A stretch of 64,000 nucleotides of DNA, taken from Isosphaera pallida ATCC 43644 (lineage in GTDB: Bacteria > Planctomycetota > Planctomycetia > Isosphaerales > Isosphaeraceae). Of this stretch, positions 33,320 through 42,948 are shown piece after piece. Every line of letters begins with the position of its first letter. The first letter of the stretch is position 1. The stretch spans positions 248,001 through 312,000 of the forward strand of contig NC_014962.1 in the NCBI RefSeq assembly GCF_000186345.1, given 5' to 3'. Both the position numbers and the translations under genes were made by a program. Below the pieces are notes generated by a model, which was not told where the DNA came from, searched no databases, and saw nothing but the letters and a program-made list of their open reading frames with translations.

Positions 33320-35191
33320 TCACAACTCGGCGTCGCGGAACGCCTTGAGGCCCGCGCGCATCGGTAGGATGACCGCCAGAAGTCCCACGATGAGGCAGGC
33401 GGTCAGCGCTAGGCCCAGGGTCCAACTCAGACGTGCGTCTTGAAGAAGCATCGTGGTAGAAAGTACGGTTTCAGTGGTGGAAACGGCCAGGTGGGTGGGC
33501 AGACCCACGGTCAGCACGATCAGCAGGATGAACACCAGACTCAACAGCAGGTTGAGGGTTCCTCCGAAGCCCGCAGCGATTTTGGAGGGGTCGGACTCCC
33601 GAAGGTTGGGGAACCGGGCTCCCAAACCCACGCTGATTCCCGCCAGCCCCAGACAGATGAGCGACATGAGCCCCACATGCATGACGATCATCAAGGGACC
33701 CACCCTCAGAAGGATGTCCGAGGCGATGACCATCGCCCCGGTCGCCACGATCGACAAGCCCGACGCGAAGGCGAACTTGCCCCAGAGAATCGAGTCCCGC
33801 TGCACTGGGAACAGGCCTAGCACCCAGAAGTTGCGGCCCTCCAACGACATGAGGGGGTACACGAACCGGCTGGTGAAGGTCGAAAGCAGTAAGGCCGTCA
33901 CCGCTAGGTTCAGGAAGCTCAACATACTACGCCACGAGGGGGGCGATTGATCCGAACCCAGACGCCGCACCGTCAGGAAGTAAAATCCCAGCAACCCCAC
34001 TAGAATCAGCAGCTGTGACCACTGAGTGGGGTCACGCCGCAAGATTCGAAAGTCCTTCAACATCAACAGGCGAATGGGTCGGTCGACGAATCCCGCGCAC
34101 CGATGGAATCCGCGATCAAACGCCGAGGACCATTGACCGGCGAACCGTCGGGAGGAGCGTCCGCCTTGGACCCGGCTGAAGGCGGGTCGATAAAAGAGGC
34201 GGGCCGCCAGAGCGGCGCACAAATAGGCCATCCCACCGTTGGCCCAGGTCACCCAGAGGTAGGTGAGGGCTTCACCCACTTCGCCGTCGGCGGCGGCCAT
34301 GAGGCCTCGCGTGATCCAGACGCTGGGAATCCACTCGCTTTGGCTGAAGGCCAACCGTCCCATCGCGTTGTCCAGCCAGTCGGCGTTGAAGCCGCCTTCT
34401 TCGGATTGAAGCAACTGCGCGCCGACGAACCCCACAAAGGCGATCACCGCGAGGATCGCAAGCACCAGCACCGTTTTGTAGCGCCTGGGCAGAAAATAGC
34501 CCACCAAGAAGGCCCCAAGCATCCCAACCGCGCCGGGAGTCAACACAAACCCAATCAGAAACAAGAGGATCAACGCATAATAGAGCGCGCCCGCCTGTTC
34601 GGACAGGCCGTAAGCTACCAACAACGGGGTTCCGATGAGAATGAACCCCCAGCAGCTGAAGAGCATTGCTTCACGGAAACGGGCGGCGAAGACTCGATCG
34701 GACGGGGCGGGCAAGGTCAAGAGGAACTCGCTTTCGCGCGCTAGGAATAGACTGTTGTAGCCGATGATTCCGGTCGAGAAGGTCAACATCCCCGCGATGG
34801 AAAGAAAGTACATCGAAAAGGCGTAATCCAGGAGTGATTCGGCAAACAGGTCGAACTTGCTCAGAAAGGTGAAGGCCTGTCGAAAGAAGGTGAACAAGGT
34901 GGCCCAGAAGAAGATGGAGCAGAAGACAATGATCGCTAGACGCAGCCGCGACTCGGCGATGGCGGAACGGGTCAAGTTGAAGGCCAGTCGTCTTTGGAGA
35001 TATTGAAATGCGCGACGGGCCGCGCGGTCGCGGTCGTCGCGGCTGGCTAGGCCGATTCCTGGCCCTGGTGTATTGGGGACCAAGGAGTCGGGGGAACCCG
35101 GAGCGTGAGCCGATGTGACACGATGGGGGGGCGAGAAGACCGTGTTATGGTCGGACGGTGAGGCGAGTCGGGAGTCTGTGGCTTCCAACAT
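33320..35191 (-). CDS. Large ABC-exporter permease
   Basis: About 623 residues. ATG 35191 has an AGGAG site with a 9-base spacer; the longer open frame beyond it lacks one. After a polar N-terminal region there are roughly 12 membrane segments in two groups (LAIIVFCSIFFWATLFTF, YYALILLFLIGFVLTPG, VLVLAILAVIAFVGFVG; later LLILVGLLGFYFLTV, LNLLLSLVFILLIVL). The middle is cytoplasmic and basic (RLLMLKDFRILRRDPTQWS), a feature of two-half ABC-2 exporters. Its likely ATPase is at 36482, separated by an opposite-strand kinase gene. Cargo is unknown. Confidence 0.8.
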   Translation of the reverse strand: MLEATDSRLASPSDHNTVFSPPHRVTSAHAPGSPDSLVPNTPGPGIGLASRDDRDRAARRAFQYLQRRLAFNLTRSAIAESRLRLAIIVFCSIFFWATLFTFFRQAFTFLSKFDLFAESLLDYAFSMYFLSIAGMLTFSTGIIGYNSLFLARESEFLLTLPAPSDRVFAARFREAMLFSCWGFILIGTPLLVAYGLSEQAGALYYALILLFLIGFVLTPGAVGMLGAFLVGYFLPRRYKTVLVLAILAVIAFVGFVGAQLLQSEEGGFNADWLDNAMGRLAFSQSEWIPSVWITRGLMAAADGEVGEALTYLWVTWANGGMAYLCAALAARLFYRPAFSRVQGGRSSRRFAGQWSSAFDRGFHRCAGFVDRPIRLLMLKDFRILRRDPTQWSQLLILVGLLGFYFLTVRRLGSDQSPPSWRSMLSFLNLAVTALLLSTFTSRFVYPLMSLEGRNFWVLGLFPVQRDSILWGKFAFASGLSIVATGAMVIASDILLRVGPLMIVMHVGLMSLICLGLAGISVGLGARFPNLRESDPSKIAAGFGGTLNLLLSLVFILLIVLTVGLPTHLAVSTTETVLSTTMLLQDARLSWTLGLALTACLIVGLLAVILPMRAGLKAFRDAEL

Positions 35192-35477
35192 CGTCGAACG
35201 CTCCTGGGATGGGTGGGGAATGTGTTGATCGTATTGATCGTGGCGAGATTGCGGATTCGGATTGGCCGCGCGAGTCTTCCGACCCAAAGCTCGGTCGGAT
35301 CTCGGCCGATCACCAACGATGTGGACTGAAGGAATCGTCGCCATGCGACATGAACCGGAGTGAGCGCGTCGGATCGTCCGCCGTGATGGGCGTGGCGTAG
35401 CCACCCCGACGCAGGGGTTGGACCCGTGCGGATTGGGGTTTGGATGACGCGACGAGACTGGAGGAATTCCTTGGGCG

Positions 35478-36488
35478 ATGACCATCCCCACCCCCGCGGC
35501 CCTGGACGCCGCCGAATCGTTGGCCACTCGTCACCGCCCCTCCACCTTCCGCGCTCTGGGTCCCAACGAGCCTCCGGAGCAGATCGAGGTCGGCGGCGTC
35601 ACGTATCAACGCGAGATAATCTGGAAACATGATTCCTGGGCCGCCACCGGGTTGTATGTCGAGGTTGAGACCACAATCGACCGCGATCGCTCCAATACCG
35701 CTCCAAGCCCAGTGCCGCGCCGGGTGGTTGCCAAGTTCAACCGGATTCAACCGATTGGCCCGTTGCCGACCCGCTGGTTGGGCCGGCGTCTGGCCGCCAA
35801 CGAGGAGCGTTTGCTGCGTTTGATGGCCGACTGGCCCGGCGTGCCCGACTGGGCTGGCCCGGTCCGGGTGGAGGGAGCGCCCTGCCTTCACGCCGTCGCC
35901 CGCGTCTTCATCCCCGGTCGTCCCTTGCGACGCGACGACCGGGTGGACGACCGTTTCTTCCCCGATCTGGCCGCGACCCTCGCCGAGTTGCACCGCCGGG
36001 GCGCGGCATACGTCGATCTTCATAAACGGGAGAACATCCTGGTTGGCGACGATGGCCGGCCCTACCTGATCGACTTTCAGATCAGTCACGCACCTCGCCG
36101 CGCTTATTGGCCGATGAGCCGGGTCTTGAAACGGTTGCAGATGAGCGATTGGTACCACTTTGACAAGCACTACGCCCGCCTCCGTCCCGACCAGTTCGGC
36201 AAGGGGCCCGAAGCGGTCGCGGCCGCTCGCCCTTGGTGGATCAAGCTGCATCGCCTGGTGGCTCAACCATTCCGTCGTCTCCGACGACGCTTGTTGAGTT
36301 GTCTGAAGGTCCGCGACGCTTCGGGACGGGCCCATTCGGAAGTGTTCCCTGAGATCGCCGTGATGTTGGAACGCGAGACCGCCGCGGCTCGGGTCGCTCC
36401 CGGCGGCGACCGTCCCGCACCGCGCGGCCCTGTCCGCAGGGTGGAAACGATTGGCGAAGCCGAGCCGCTGACCACCGTCTCTCATTGA
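35478..36488 (+). CDS. Lipopolysaccharide-kinase-like protein (InaA/Kdo-kinase fold)
   Basis: 336 residues with an atypical protein-kinase fold. A nucleotide-binding lysine region is suggested by RVVAKFNRIQ. The catalytic loop is RRGAAYVDLHKRENILVGDD (Asp near 179), followed by the metal-binding segment YLIDFQISHAP (Asp near 198). The His-Lys-Arg-Glu-Asn loop resembles the DLHxxN loop of Kdo/heptose kinases rather than Ser/Thr kinases. The C-terminal 80 residues are basic. Its 3' end overlaps the convergent ATPase gene by 7 bases. Phosphorylation of a lipid A or core sugar is the family-based guess. Confidence 0.78.
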   Translation: MTIPTPAALDAAESLATRHRPSTFRALGPNEPPEQIEVGGVTYQREIIWKHDSWAATGLYVEVETTIDRDRSNTAPSPVPRRVVAKFNRIQPIGPLPTRWLGRRLAANEERLLRLMADWPGVPDWAGPVRVEGAPCLHAVARVFIPGRPLRRDDRVDDRFFPDLAATLAELHRRGAAYVDLHKRENILVGDDGRPYLIDFQISHAPRRAYWPMSRVLKRLQMSDWYHFDKHYARLRPDQFGKGPEAVAAARPWWIKLHRLVAQPFRRLRRRLLSCLKVRDASGRAHSEVFPEIAVMLERETAAARVAPGGDRPAPRGPVRRVETIGEAEPLTTVSH

Positions 36489-37291
36489 GACCCGACCGAT
36501 TCGGCCGCCTCGACCGCCTCCGCCTCCGTCAGCGCCGACGAGGTGGAGCCGCGCAACGCCCGCGCGAAAGGGCGGTCGCCGCCGGTCATCCGAAGGAATA
36601 GATCCTCCAACGCGCCATGTTCAATGGCGGTTTGGCGGCGAATCTCGGCCAGAGTGCCCTTGGCGAGCAACCGGCCCTGGTCGATGATCCCGATGGTGTC
36701 GGCCAGTTCCTCGGCGATGCTCAATAGGTGGGTAGACATCAGTACAGCTACACCCGAGCGGGCCTGACTAAGAAACAGGTCTTTGACGATCCGGGCATTG
36801 CGCGGGTCGAGTCCCACGAGCGGTTCGTCCACGATCAGCACCTTGGGATCATGAACCAGCGCCGAGGCGAAGACGACCCGCTGTTTCATGCCGTGTGAGT
36901 AGTTTTCGCAAAGGTTATCCACATAGTCGCTCATCTCGAAGATTGCGATGAGTTCCTCGATCTTTTCCGCGCCGCGGCGGGGGTCGATGCCGTACATTTC
37001 GACGACGAACTTAAGGAACTCGCGTCCGGTGAGCTTGTCGTAGAGGAAGGGGGAGTCAGGCACATAGGCGATGAGGCGGCGGGCTTCGGCGGTGTCGGCG
37101 GGGTGGCCGCCAACCAGCACGGTACCTTGGGTGGGCTTGAGCAGGCCGCAGACCATTTTGATGGTGGTGGTTTTGCCCGCGCCGTTGGGACCGAGGAAGG
37201 CGAACAATTCCCCCGCCTCAACCGTAAGGCTGAGGTTCTGGACTGCCGTTTTCGCGCCGAAGGTCTTGGTCACGCCGCGCAGTTCGATCAT
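36482..37291 (-). CDS. ABC transporter ATP-binding protein (ABC-2 type)
   Basis: 269 residues. Walker A LGPNGAGKTTTIKMV, Q-loop region LIAYVPDSPFLYDKLTG, signature NYSHGMKQRVVFASALVH, Walker B VLIVDEPLVGLDPRNA and switch MSTHLLSIAEELAD are all present. A short C-terminal tail follows. It belongs to the group of ATPases that pair with separate ABC-2 permeases, probably the one at 33320. ATG 37291 overlaps the upstream gene stop by four bases (ATGA), so it is coupled to the anchored protein at 37288-38331. Confidence 0.95.
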   Translation of the reverse strand: MIELRGVTKTFGAKTAVQNLSLTVEAGELFAFLGPNGAGKTTTIKMVCGLLKPTQGTVLVGGHPADTAEARRLIAYVPDSPFLYDKLTGREFLKFVVEMYGIDPRRGAEKIEELIAIFEMSDYVDNLCENYSHGMKQRVVFASALVHDPKVLIVDEPLVGLDPRNARIVKDLFLSQARSGVAVLMSTHLLSIAEELADTIGIIDQGRLLAKGTLAEIRRQTAIEHGALEDLFLRMTGGDRPFARALRGSTSSALTEAEAVEAAESVGSQ

Positions 37292-38331
37292 CGGAGGGTC
37301 TCGCTGGACTTGGGGGGGAGGGGATTGTTGGAGGAGGCGGGATGAGCGGGGTCGGAGGAGCCGTTGGTGGTGGCGGGTGACCCTGTCTCGGGGGCCTGCG
37401 TCTCGGTTTGGGCGGGGTCGTCGATTCGCTCGAGAGTCAGCTTGATGAATGGGACCGGCACGTCCTGCCGCAACACCACGCCGTCCTCGACCCGAACCCA
37501 GGTGCGGGCGACGATCGGTCCCAAAGTGGAGACGATCACGTGGCAGAGGTGGGGGCGTCCATTCCAGACCAGGGGGGCAATCTCCTTGACTTCGACCTGG
37601 GCGGTCTGGACCGATGAGGTCAGGGGATTGACAACCGGCCCGCGCCAGCTCTGCCCCACCTTGAGGTCGCGGTAGGCTAAGTAGGGTCCCAGACCATTTT
37701 GGACGCCGGCCCCTTGGGCGTAAGGCACCTTTTCGCGGAAGAGAACCACGCCGTTGGAGGTTTCGGCCTGAACCTCCAGCGAGAGCCCTTGCCGCAAGCC
37801 CTTCATGGTGAGGAGGTTGTTGCCTTGAAGGTCACCAACGCGGGTCTCGAAGCGAACCATGCTGCCTTCACGGTCGAGAATCATTTGGGTGCGGACCACC
37901 AAGCGAGTGGGGGGAGGCGGTGTTTCGGGATCGGCCACGGCCACGGTGGAGGGGGCGGGGGACTCGAATCCCGCCGTCCCCCCGAACAGGGGCAGGCGTC
38001 CGCCGAAGGGGGTCTTGGCTAGAAGCGCTGCCGAATCCAGCTCCAAACGACTGGAGAGCCGCGACCCACCGATGTCGCGCGGTTCCGATTCGGTGGTCAG
38101 TTCGCCGATGGGTTGGAGGTCGGTGCCAACCAGCAACGACCAGCGCGACGATTCGGAGCGGGGGGGCTCGATTTGGTCAAGCGGTCCATCCAGGTCGGTG
38201 ATAGCGCGCGCGACGACCACCCGGGGGGGATCGCCTGCTCGCCAGCGGGGCAGAAGGTCGCGTTGAACCAGCAACCCAACCGCACCCAACCAGGCCAGCA
38301 CAATTAGGGTGCAGGTGAATCGTCCGGGCAT
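37288..38331 (-). CDS. Membrane-anchored hypothetical protein, ABC-linked
   Basis: 347 residues, family not recognised. An N-terminal hydrophobic helix (CTLIVLAWLGAVGLLVQ) anchors it. The body is predicted beta-rich (RLVVRTQMILDREGSMVRFE, LSLEVQAETSNGVVLF, SWRGPVVNPLTSSVQTAQ, THVIV-like strands before ARTWVRVEDGVVLRQDV). The tail is Pro/Thr/Ser-rich. It is translationally coupled to the ABC ATPase, so it may be a periplasmic accessory of that exporter or a lipid-binding partner. The evidence for function is only this neighbourhood. Confidence 0.75.
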   Translation of the reverse strand: MPGRFTCTLIVLAWLGAVGLLVQRDLLPRWRAGDPPRVVVARAITDLDGPLDQIEPPRSESSRWSLLVGTDLQPIGELTTESEPRDIGGSRLSSRLELDSAALLAKTPFGGRLPLFGGTAGFESPAPSTVAVADPETPPPPTRLVVRTQMILDREGSMVRFETRVGDLQGNNLLTMKGLRQGLSLEVQAETSNGVVLFREKVPYAQGAGVQNGLGPYLAYRDLKVGQSWRGPVVNPLTSSVQTAQVEVKEIAPLVWNGRPHLCHVIVSTLGPIVARTWVRVEDGVVLRQDVPVPFIKLTLERIDDPAQTETQAPETGSPATTNGSSDPAHPASSNNPLPPKSSETLR

Positions 38332-38694
38332 GGGGACTCGCCTCCAGGTCGGGTTCTGTTACAATTTGGTGGAAATCCAGGTGAGGCGTCCCGCTTCGTT
38401 GCCCGTGGCCGCCTTGTTCGGTGGTCAAGCGGGGCAAGCCGGTCGTTCCGTTCCCGGCGTGCCGGAACCAATTATCCCCTCGGGCCGTTTTGACCGAGTT
38501 GGAAACCGATCCACGATCATCTCATCTCGACAATGGCCTTGGATTCCATCCCGCATGGACGTTGAAGCGGAATGATCCGACGGGCCCACGAAGGCCAGTA
38601 TAGTCTTCGTTTCGATCCCTGTTCCACATGGTTTTCCTGGTCCCGCATCCCACGGTTTTTGGGATCGTCCGGGCGTTTTCGGAATCCCCGAGTG
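38332..38694. other. Divergent intergenic region
   Basis: 363 bases between the ABC-linked protein and rlmN. TACAAT at 38362-38367 on the plus strand resembles a -10 box but lacks a matching -35. The rlmN frame is open back to 38572. Confidence 0.4.
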
Positions 38695-39909
38695 ATGGAA
38701 TCGTCGATGCTTGGCTCACCTGCGTCCGTGTTGGAACTGGATTCCCGCACAGCCTGGTCCGGGGCGGGGCGGGAGGGGGCCGACCACGGTACGCCGGCCG
38801 CGCGTCGAGCGGGCGCGACGTTGCCGGGTCTAACGGCCTGGCTGGCCGAGCGGGGTGAACCGGCCTATCGCTCCGACCAGGTGGCACGCTGGATTTTCCA
38901 GAAACGGGCCCGGTCGTTTGCGGTGATGACCGACCTGCCCGCCGGGCTTCGTCTCGCCCTGGAATCCTCCTGGGCGGTGTATCAAACTCGGGTGATCCGT
39001 CGCCAAACCGCCACCGACGGCACCGACAAGCTGCTGCTGGAGTGCCGCGACGGGCGACGCATCGAAACCGTCTTGATGCGTGAGGAGGACCGTCGCACCG
39101 TCTGCGTCAGCTCCCAGGTGGGTTGCGGCATGGGCTGCGTCTTCTGCGCCAGCGGCCTCAAGGGGGTCGAACGCAACCTCACCGTCGGCGAGATCACCGA
39201 GGAACTGCTCCACGCCCGCGACCTTCTGCCCGAACACGAGCGCCTGACCAACATCGTGGTCATGGGGATGGGGGAAAGCTTGGCCAACCTCGAGAACCTC
39301 ATCGCCGCCCTTGATCGCATCTGCTCCCCGTCCGGCTTGGGACTGAGCCAACGCGCTGTTACGATTTCCACTGTGGGTCTGCCCGAGAAAATCAAACGCC
39401 TGGCAGCGCTGGATCGCCGCTACCACCTGGCGGTTTCGCTCCACGCCCCGACCGAGGAGCTGCGCGACCAACTCGTGCCGATCAACCACAAGGTCGGACT
39501 GAGGGCGGTTATGGAGGCGGCCGACCACTACTTCGCCGTCACTGGACGCCAAGTTACATTCGAATATGTGCTTCTTGGTGGGATCAATGACCGCGACCGC
39601 GACGCCCGCGACCTGGTCGCCCTGCTTGCCGGACGCAAGGCCCACGTTAACCTCATTCCCTATAACCCGGTGGCCGGGTTGCCTTACGAGCGTCCCGCCC
39701 CGCGCGATCTGGACCGGTTCGTGAGGCGATGCCGCCAAGGAGGGCTGAGTGTTTCGGTCCGCAAAACCAAGGGCAAACGGATTGACGCGGCGTGCGGTCA
39801 ACTGCGACGCCGCATCGCCGAGGCAACTATTCCCGCTTCGGCTGGGAACGCCGGCGCGGCGATTGAACTGGCCACGCCGGGCGGGTCCATCGCTCGACTG
39901 GGCGGCTGA
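38695..39909 (+). CDS. rlmN: 23S rRNA / tRNA adenine C2-methyltransferase (radical SAM)
   Basis: Methylates C2 of A2503 in 23S rRNA and of adenine 37 in some tRNAs. About 404 residues from ATG 38695. The radical-SAM cluster is GCGMGCVFCASGL (CxxxCxxC), preceded by CVSSQV containing one methyl-transfer cysteine; the second is in DAACGQL near the C-terminus. GMGESLANLENLI and FEYVLLGGINDRDRDA are further RlmN landmarks. The first 45 residues are not conserved, so ATG 38707 is also possible. Divergent from the ABC cluster; followed by an ECF sigma gene after 183 bases. Confidence 0.93.
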   Translation: MESSMLGSPASVLELDSRTAWSGAGREGADHGTPAARRAGATLPGLTAWLAERGEPAYRSDQVARWIFQKRARSFAVMTDLPAGLRLALESSWAVYQTRVIRRQTATDGTDKLLLECRDGRRIETVLMREEDRRTVCVSSQVGCGMGCVFCASGLKGVERNLTVGEITEELLHARDLLPEHERLTNIVVMGMGESLANLENLIAALDRICSPSGLGLSQRAVTISTVGLPEKIKRLAALDRRYHLAVSLHAPTEELRDQLVPINHKVGLRAVMEAADHYFAVTGRQVTFEYVLLGGINDRDRDARDLVALLAGRKAHVNLIPYNPVAGLPYERPAPRDLDRFVRRCRQGGLSVSVRKTKGKRIDAACGQLRRRIAEATIPASAGNAGAAIELATPGGSIARLGG

Positions 39910-40092
39910 CCACCGCGTCGTTTGGCTTGGCCAATTTCGAATCGAATCATGTCGGGGTTCGGATGGATTGTGGTTGCGGTCGCATTCGTGGTCGCTGTTG
40001 CGGTGATTCGATGAGAGTTCGTTCGGTCGTCCAACCCGCGGAGGCGATGTTGGATCATTCCGGTTCAAAGAGTTCAGGGAGACGGCCGAACG

Positions 40093-40833
40093 ATGTCGCG
40101 TCCCACGCTCGATGGCGCTCCACCTTCCAATCCCTCGCCGCTTCCCATGTCGTCGGGGTTGGGGGGGGTGGCCGGAATCCCTGGCGGTCCCGAGTGTTGG
40201 AACCACTGGCTCGCCGATCCCGACCCGTTGACCCGCGACTGGGCCGCCCGCGATCCTGACGTTCGCCTGATGTTGGCGACTCGCGCGGGGGTTCCTGGCG
40301 CGTTCGAGCGGATTGTCTCCCATTACCAGGACCGCCTTTTAGGAATCGTCGCCCACTTGGTCGGACGCGGCTCGGGAACCTCTGACGAGACAGAGGACCT
40401 AGTTCAGGAGATCTTTCTAAGAGTCCACCGCGCCCGCACCAGTTACACGCCCCGCTCCAAGTTTTCGACCTGGCTGTTCACGATCGCCAACCATGTCGTT
40501 GCCAACCACCTCCGCTCCAAGGGCCGACGCCCTTGGGTGACGGCTTCGGCGACCACGATGGCTCCCACTGGCGTTTTGGCGTCGGCCCCTTCACGCGAGG
40601 CGACCCCCTCGACCCAACTCAAGCGGGACGAGCTAGCTCGGGTGGTCCAAGAAGCGCTAAACGAGTTGAGCGAGGATCAAAAGCTCGCGGTGCTGCTTCA
40701 GAAGTTCGAGGACCTGGGCTACGCCGAAATCGCTGCGATCCTTGGCAAAAGTGAGGCGGCGGTCAAATCGCTGCTGGCCCGCGCTCGGCGGACGCTGCGG
40801 GAACGTCTTCAAGCCTATCTCGATGGCGATTAG
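40093..40833 (+). CDS. RNA polymerase sigma factor, ECF (sigma-70 family)
   Basis: 246 residues. A 55-residue Gly/Pro-rich leader precedes region 2 (AFERIVSHYQDRLLGIVAHL, then EDLVQEIFLRVHRA and FSTWLFTIANHVVANHLR), which recognises the -10 element. Region 4 (LSEDQKLAVLLQKFEDLGYA, EIAAILGKSEAAVKSLLARA) binds -35. There is no extra C-terminal domain. No anti-sigma or zinc-finger gene lies next to it; the following gene is ComF-like, 21 bases on. ATG 40147 is an alternative start. Confidence 0.93.
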   Translation: MSRPTLDGAPPSNPSPLPMSSGLGGVAGIPGGPECWNHWLADPDPLTRDWAARDPDVRLMLATRAGVPGAFERIVSHYQDRLLGIVAHLVGRGSGTSDETEDLVQEIFLRVHRARTSYTPRSKFSTWLFTIANHVVANHLRSKGRRPWVTASATTMAPTGVLASAPSREATPSTQLKRDELARVVQEALNELSEDQKLAVLLQKFEDLGYAEIAAILGKSEAAVKSLLARARRTLRERLQAYLDGD

Positions 40834-40854
40834 ATCAAAGGGAGGCTGCGAGCG

Positions 40855-41757
40855 ATGTCCCACATCGCGTCCCTGGATGCCGATCCCGACCGCTCCGCCG
40901 CCGCCGGTGCGGAATCCGACGGCGTCGCGCGGTCGTTGTTCGCCTTGAACCTGAATCCAGCGGACCCCCGACGCGGCTGGAGGGGCTGGCTGCGCGAGGT
41001 GGGTGCGAGTTTGGACCGCGTCCTGTTCGTGCAGGGCTGCCAAATTTGCGGCGGCCATGTGGACGACGACCCCCGCGCGGCTCCGTGGTGCCTCGATTGC
41101 CGGGCCGAACTGATCGAATCGGTTCCGCATTGCTGCCTGCGTTGCGGCCAGGCGGTCGGGCCCTTTGCCTCGGCCACCTTAAAGCAAGGCTGCGCCCGCT
41201 GCCGGGGACGTTCGCTCGGCTTTGAGGGGGTCGTGGCGTTGGGACCCTATCAGGGACCGATCCGGGCTTTGTGCCTCCATCTCAAACGCGCCTCGGGAGC
41301 CTGGCTAGGGGCGTGGCTGATGGATCTAACGATTGAAAGTCGCTTTGAACGACTGCGGTCGCTCGAACTCAAAACCGACCCTGATGGGCGTCCCCCCCTG
41401 GTGACCTCCATTCCGCTCCACTGGCGACGCCGTTGGGCGCGGGGCTACAATCAGGCGGACGATCTGGCCGCCCGCTTGGCTCAGCGGCTCGACCTTCCCT
41501 GGCGACGGGTGTTGCGGAGGATTCGGCCCACCCCCAAGCTCGCTGGACGCTCGCCGACCGAGCGGCTCGACCTGATGCGTCGGGCCTTCCAGGTGATTTC
41601 ATCCCGCCGTTCCTGCTTGGAGCGACGCGATATCCTCCTAGTGGACGATGTTCTCACCACCGGCGCGACCACGGGCGCGGCCGCCCGAGTCCTCAAACGA
41701 GCCGGAGCCGCGCGAGTCTTTGTGGTGGTCATCGCCCGCACGGAACCCAACCGCTGA
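40855..41757 (+). CDS. ComF-family phosphoribosyltransferase-like protein
   Basis: 300 residues. A four-cysteine zinc-ribbon region (GCQICGGHVDDD, WCLDCRAEL, CCLRCGQAVG, CARCRGR) precedes a PRTase fold with HWRRRWARGYNQADDLA and the PRPP-binding motif ILLVDDVLTTGATTGAAA. ComF proteins support uptake of single-stranded DNA in competent bacteria and are also common elsewhere with unclear roles. It follows the ECF sigma gene closely enough to be co-transcribed. Confidence 0.9.
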   Translation: MSHIASLDADPDRSAAAGAESDGVARSLFALNLNPADPRRGWRGWLREVGASLDRVLFVQGCQICGGHVDDDPRAAPWCLDCRAELIESVPHCCLRCGQAVGPFASATLKQGCARCRGRSLGFEGVVALGPYQGPIRALCLHLKRASGAWLGAWLMDLTIESRFERLRSLELKTDPDGRPPLVTSIPLHWRRRWARGYNQADDLAARLAQRLDLPWRRVLRRIRPTPKLAGRSPTERLDLMRRAFQVISSRRSCLERRDILLVDDVLTTGATTGAAARVLKRAGAARVFVVVIARTEPNR

Positions 41758-41889
41758 AGCCGCGATCGGGTCCTCCCTCCCTCACGGCCCGCTCCCGTTC
41801 CCTCCTGCGATTTGACCTGGGGCCATCGTTGGAGCTTGCCCACGGAGTTGCCAGCGCTTTTGTTCCTCTTCACCAAGCCAAGGACTCGC

Positions 41890-42888
41890 GTGTTGTCCCC
41901 TACCACGGCCTGCTCTTCGTCCCCCCTCCCATCGCACCGTCGCGTCCGCATCGGCACCCGCGGCAGTCCCCTCGCGCGCTGGCAGGCGGAATGGGTGGCG
42001 GCTCGTCTCCGCGACGCTTGGCCCGGCTTGACCGTCGAACTCGTCGAAATCAAAACCCTAGGCGACCGCGACCGCAACTCCCCCCTGGCCTCCATCGGCG
42101 GCGCGGGGCTCTTCACCAAGGAAATTCAGCGCGCTTTGCTGGATTGCCGGGTAGAGATCGCCGTCCACAGCCTCAAGGATCTGCCCACGCAGCCGGTTGA
42201 AGGATTGATCCTGGGGGCGGTCCCGCCCCGCGAGGAACCCCGCGACGCCCTGATTGCTCCGGCTCACGGTCTACTCGAACACCTTCCCGCCGCAGCCCGG
42301 GTCGGCACCGGTTCGTTGCGCCGCCGAGCCCAACTGTTGTGGATGCGTCCCGATTTGGAAGTCGTCGGAGTGCGGGGCAACGTCGAAACCCGACTCAACC
42401 ACGCCCTTGAAGGTCGTCTCGATGCTGTACTGCTGGCGGTCGCCGGTCTGCGTCGCCTGGGTCTGGACTCGGCGATCACCCAAACTCTGGGACCGCCCGA
42501 CTTTCTGCCGGCCGTCGGCCAAGGAGCGCTAGGGATCGAGTGCCGCGGCGACGATCCCGATACCCTTGCCCTGCTCGCCCCGCTGGACGACCCAGCCAGC
42601 CGCGCCTCCGTTCTGGCCGAACGCGCGCTGCTGGCCGACCTGGAAGCCGGGTGCATGGTCCCCCTGGGAGCCTGGGGCCGCTCGGAGGCGGATGGCCTTC
42701 TCGCGCTGGATGCGGCGGTGCTGGACCCCGCCGGACGCCAACGCCTCGCCGCCCACGCCTCCGGTCCAGCCAATGACCCCCAAACCCTAGGGTTGGCCGT
42801 TGCCGCCGAACTCCGCCGCCAAGGGGCTGAAGCCCTCCTGCGTCCTTGTGGCGAAGAACCGGCGAAGGAACCGTCCTCGTCTCATTAA
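41890..42888 (+). CDS. hemC: Hydroxymethylbilane synthase (porphobilinogen deaminase)
   Basis: Joins four porphobilinogen units in heme and chlorin synthesis. About 332 residues. Clear motifs are RVRIGTRGSPLARWQAEWV, AVHSLKDLPTQPVEG (active-site Asp), VGTGSLRRRAQLL, VRGNVETRLN and the dipyrromethane-cofactor cysteine in LEAGCMVPLGAW. The start is uncertain: GTG 41890 is 5 bases and TTG 41893 is 8 bases behind an AAGGA site; the frame stays open to 41812. No other heme gene is adjacent. Confidence 0.95.
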   Translation: MLSPTTACSSSPLPSHRRVRIGTRGSPLARWQAEWVAARLRDAWPGLTVELVEIKTLGDRDRNSPLASIGGAGLFTKEIQRALLDCRVEIAVHSLKDLPTQPVEGLILGAVPPREEPRDALIAPAHGLLEHLPAAARVGTGSLRRRAQLLWMRPDLEVVGVRGNVETRLNHALEGRLDAVLLAVAGLRRLGLDSAITQTLGPPDFLPAVGQGALGIECRGDDPDTLALLAPLDDPASRASVLAERALLADLEAGCMVPLGAWGRSEADGLLALDAAVLDPAGRQRLAAHASGPANDPQTLGLAVAAELRRQGAEALLRPCGEEPAKEPSSSH

Positions 42889-42948
42889 TGCAAAGAGGAT
42901 TGATAACATGCTCATGAGACCTGAGGGGAGAGCAGTGAAGACCGGGGA

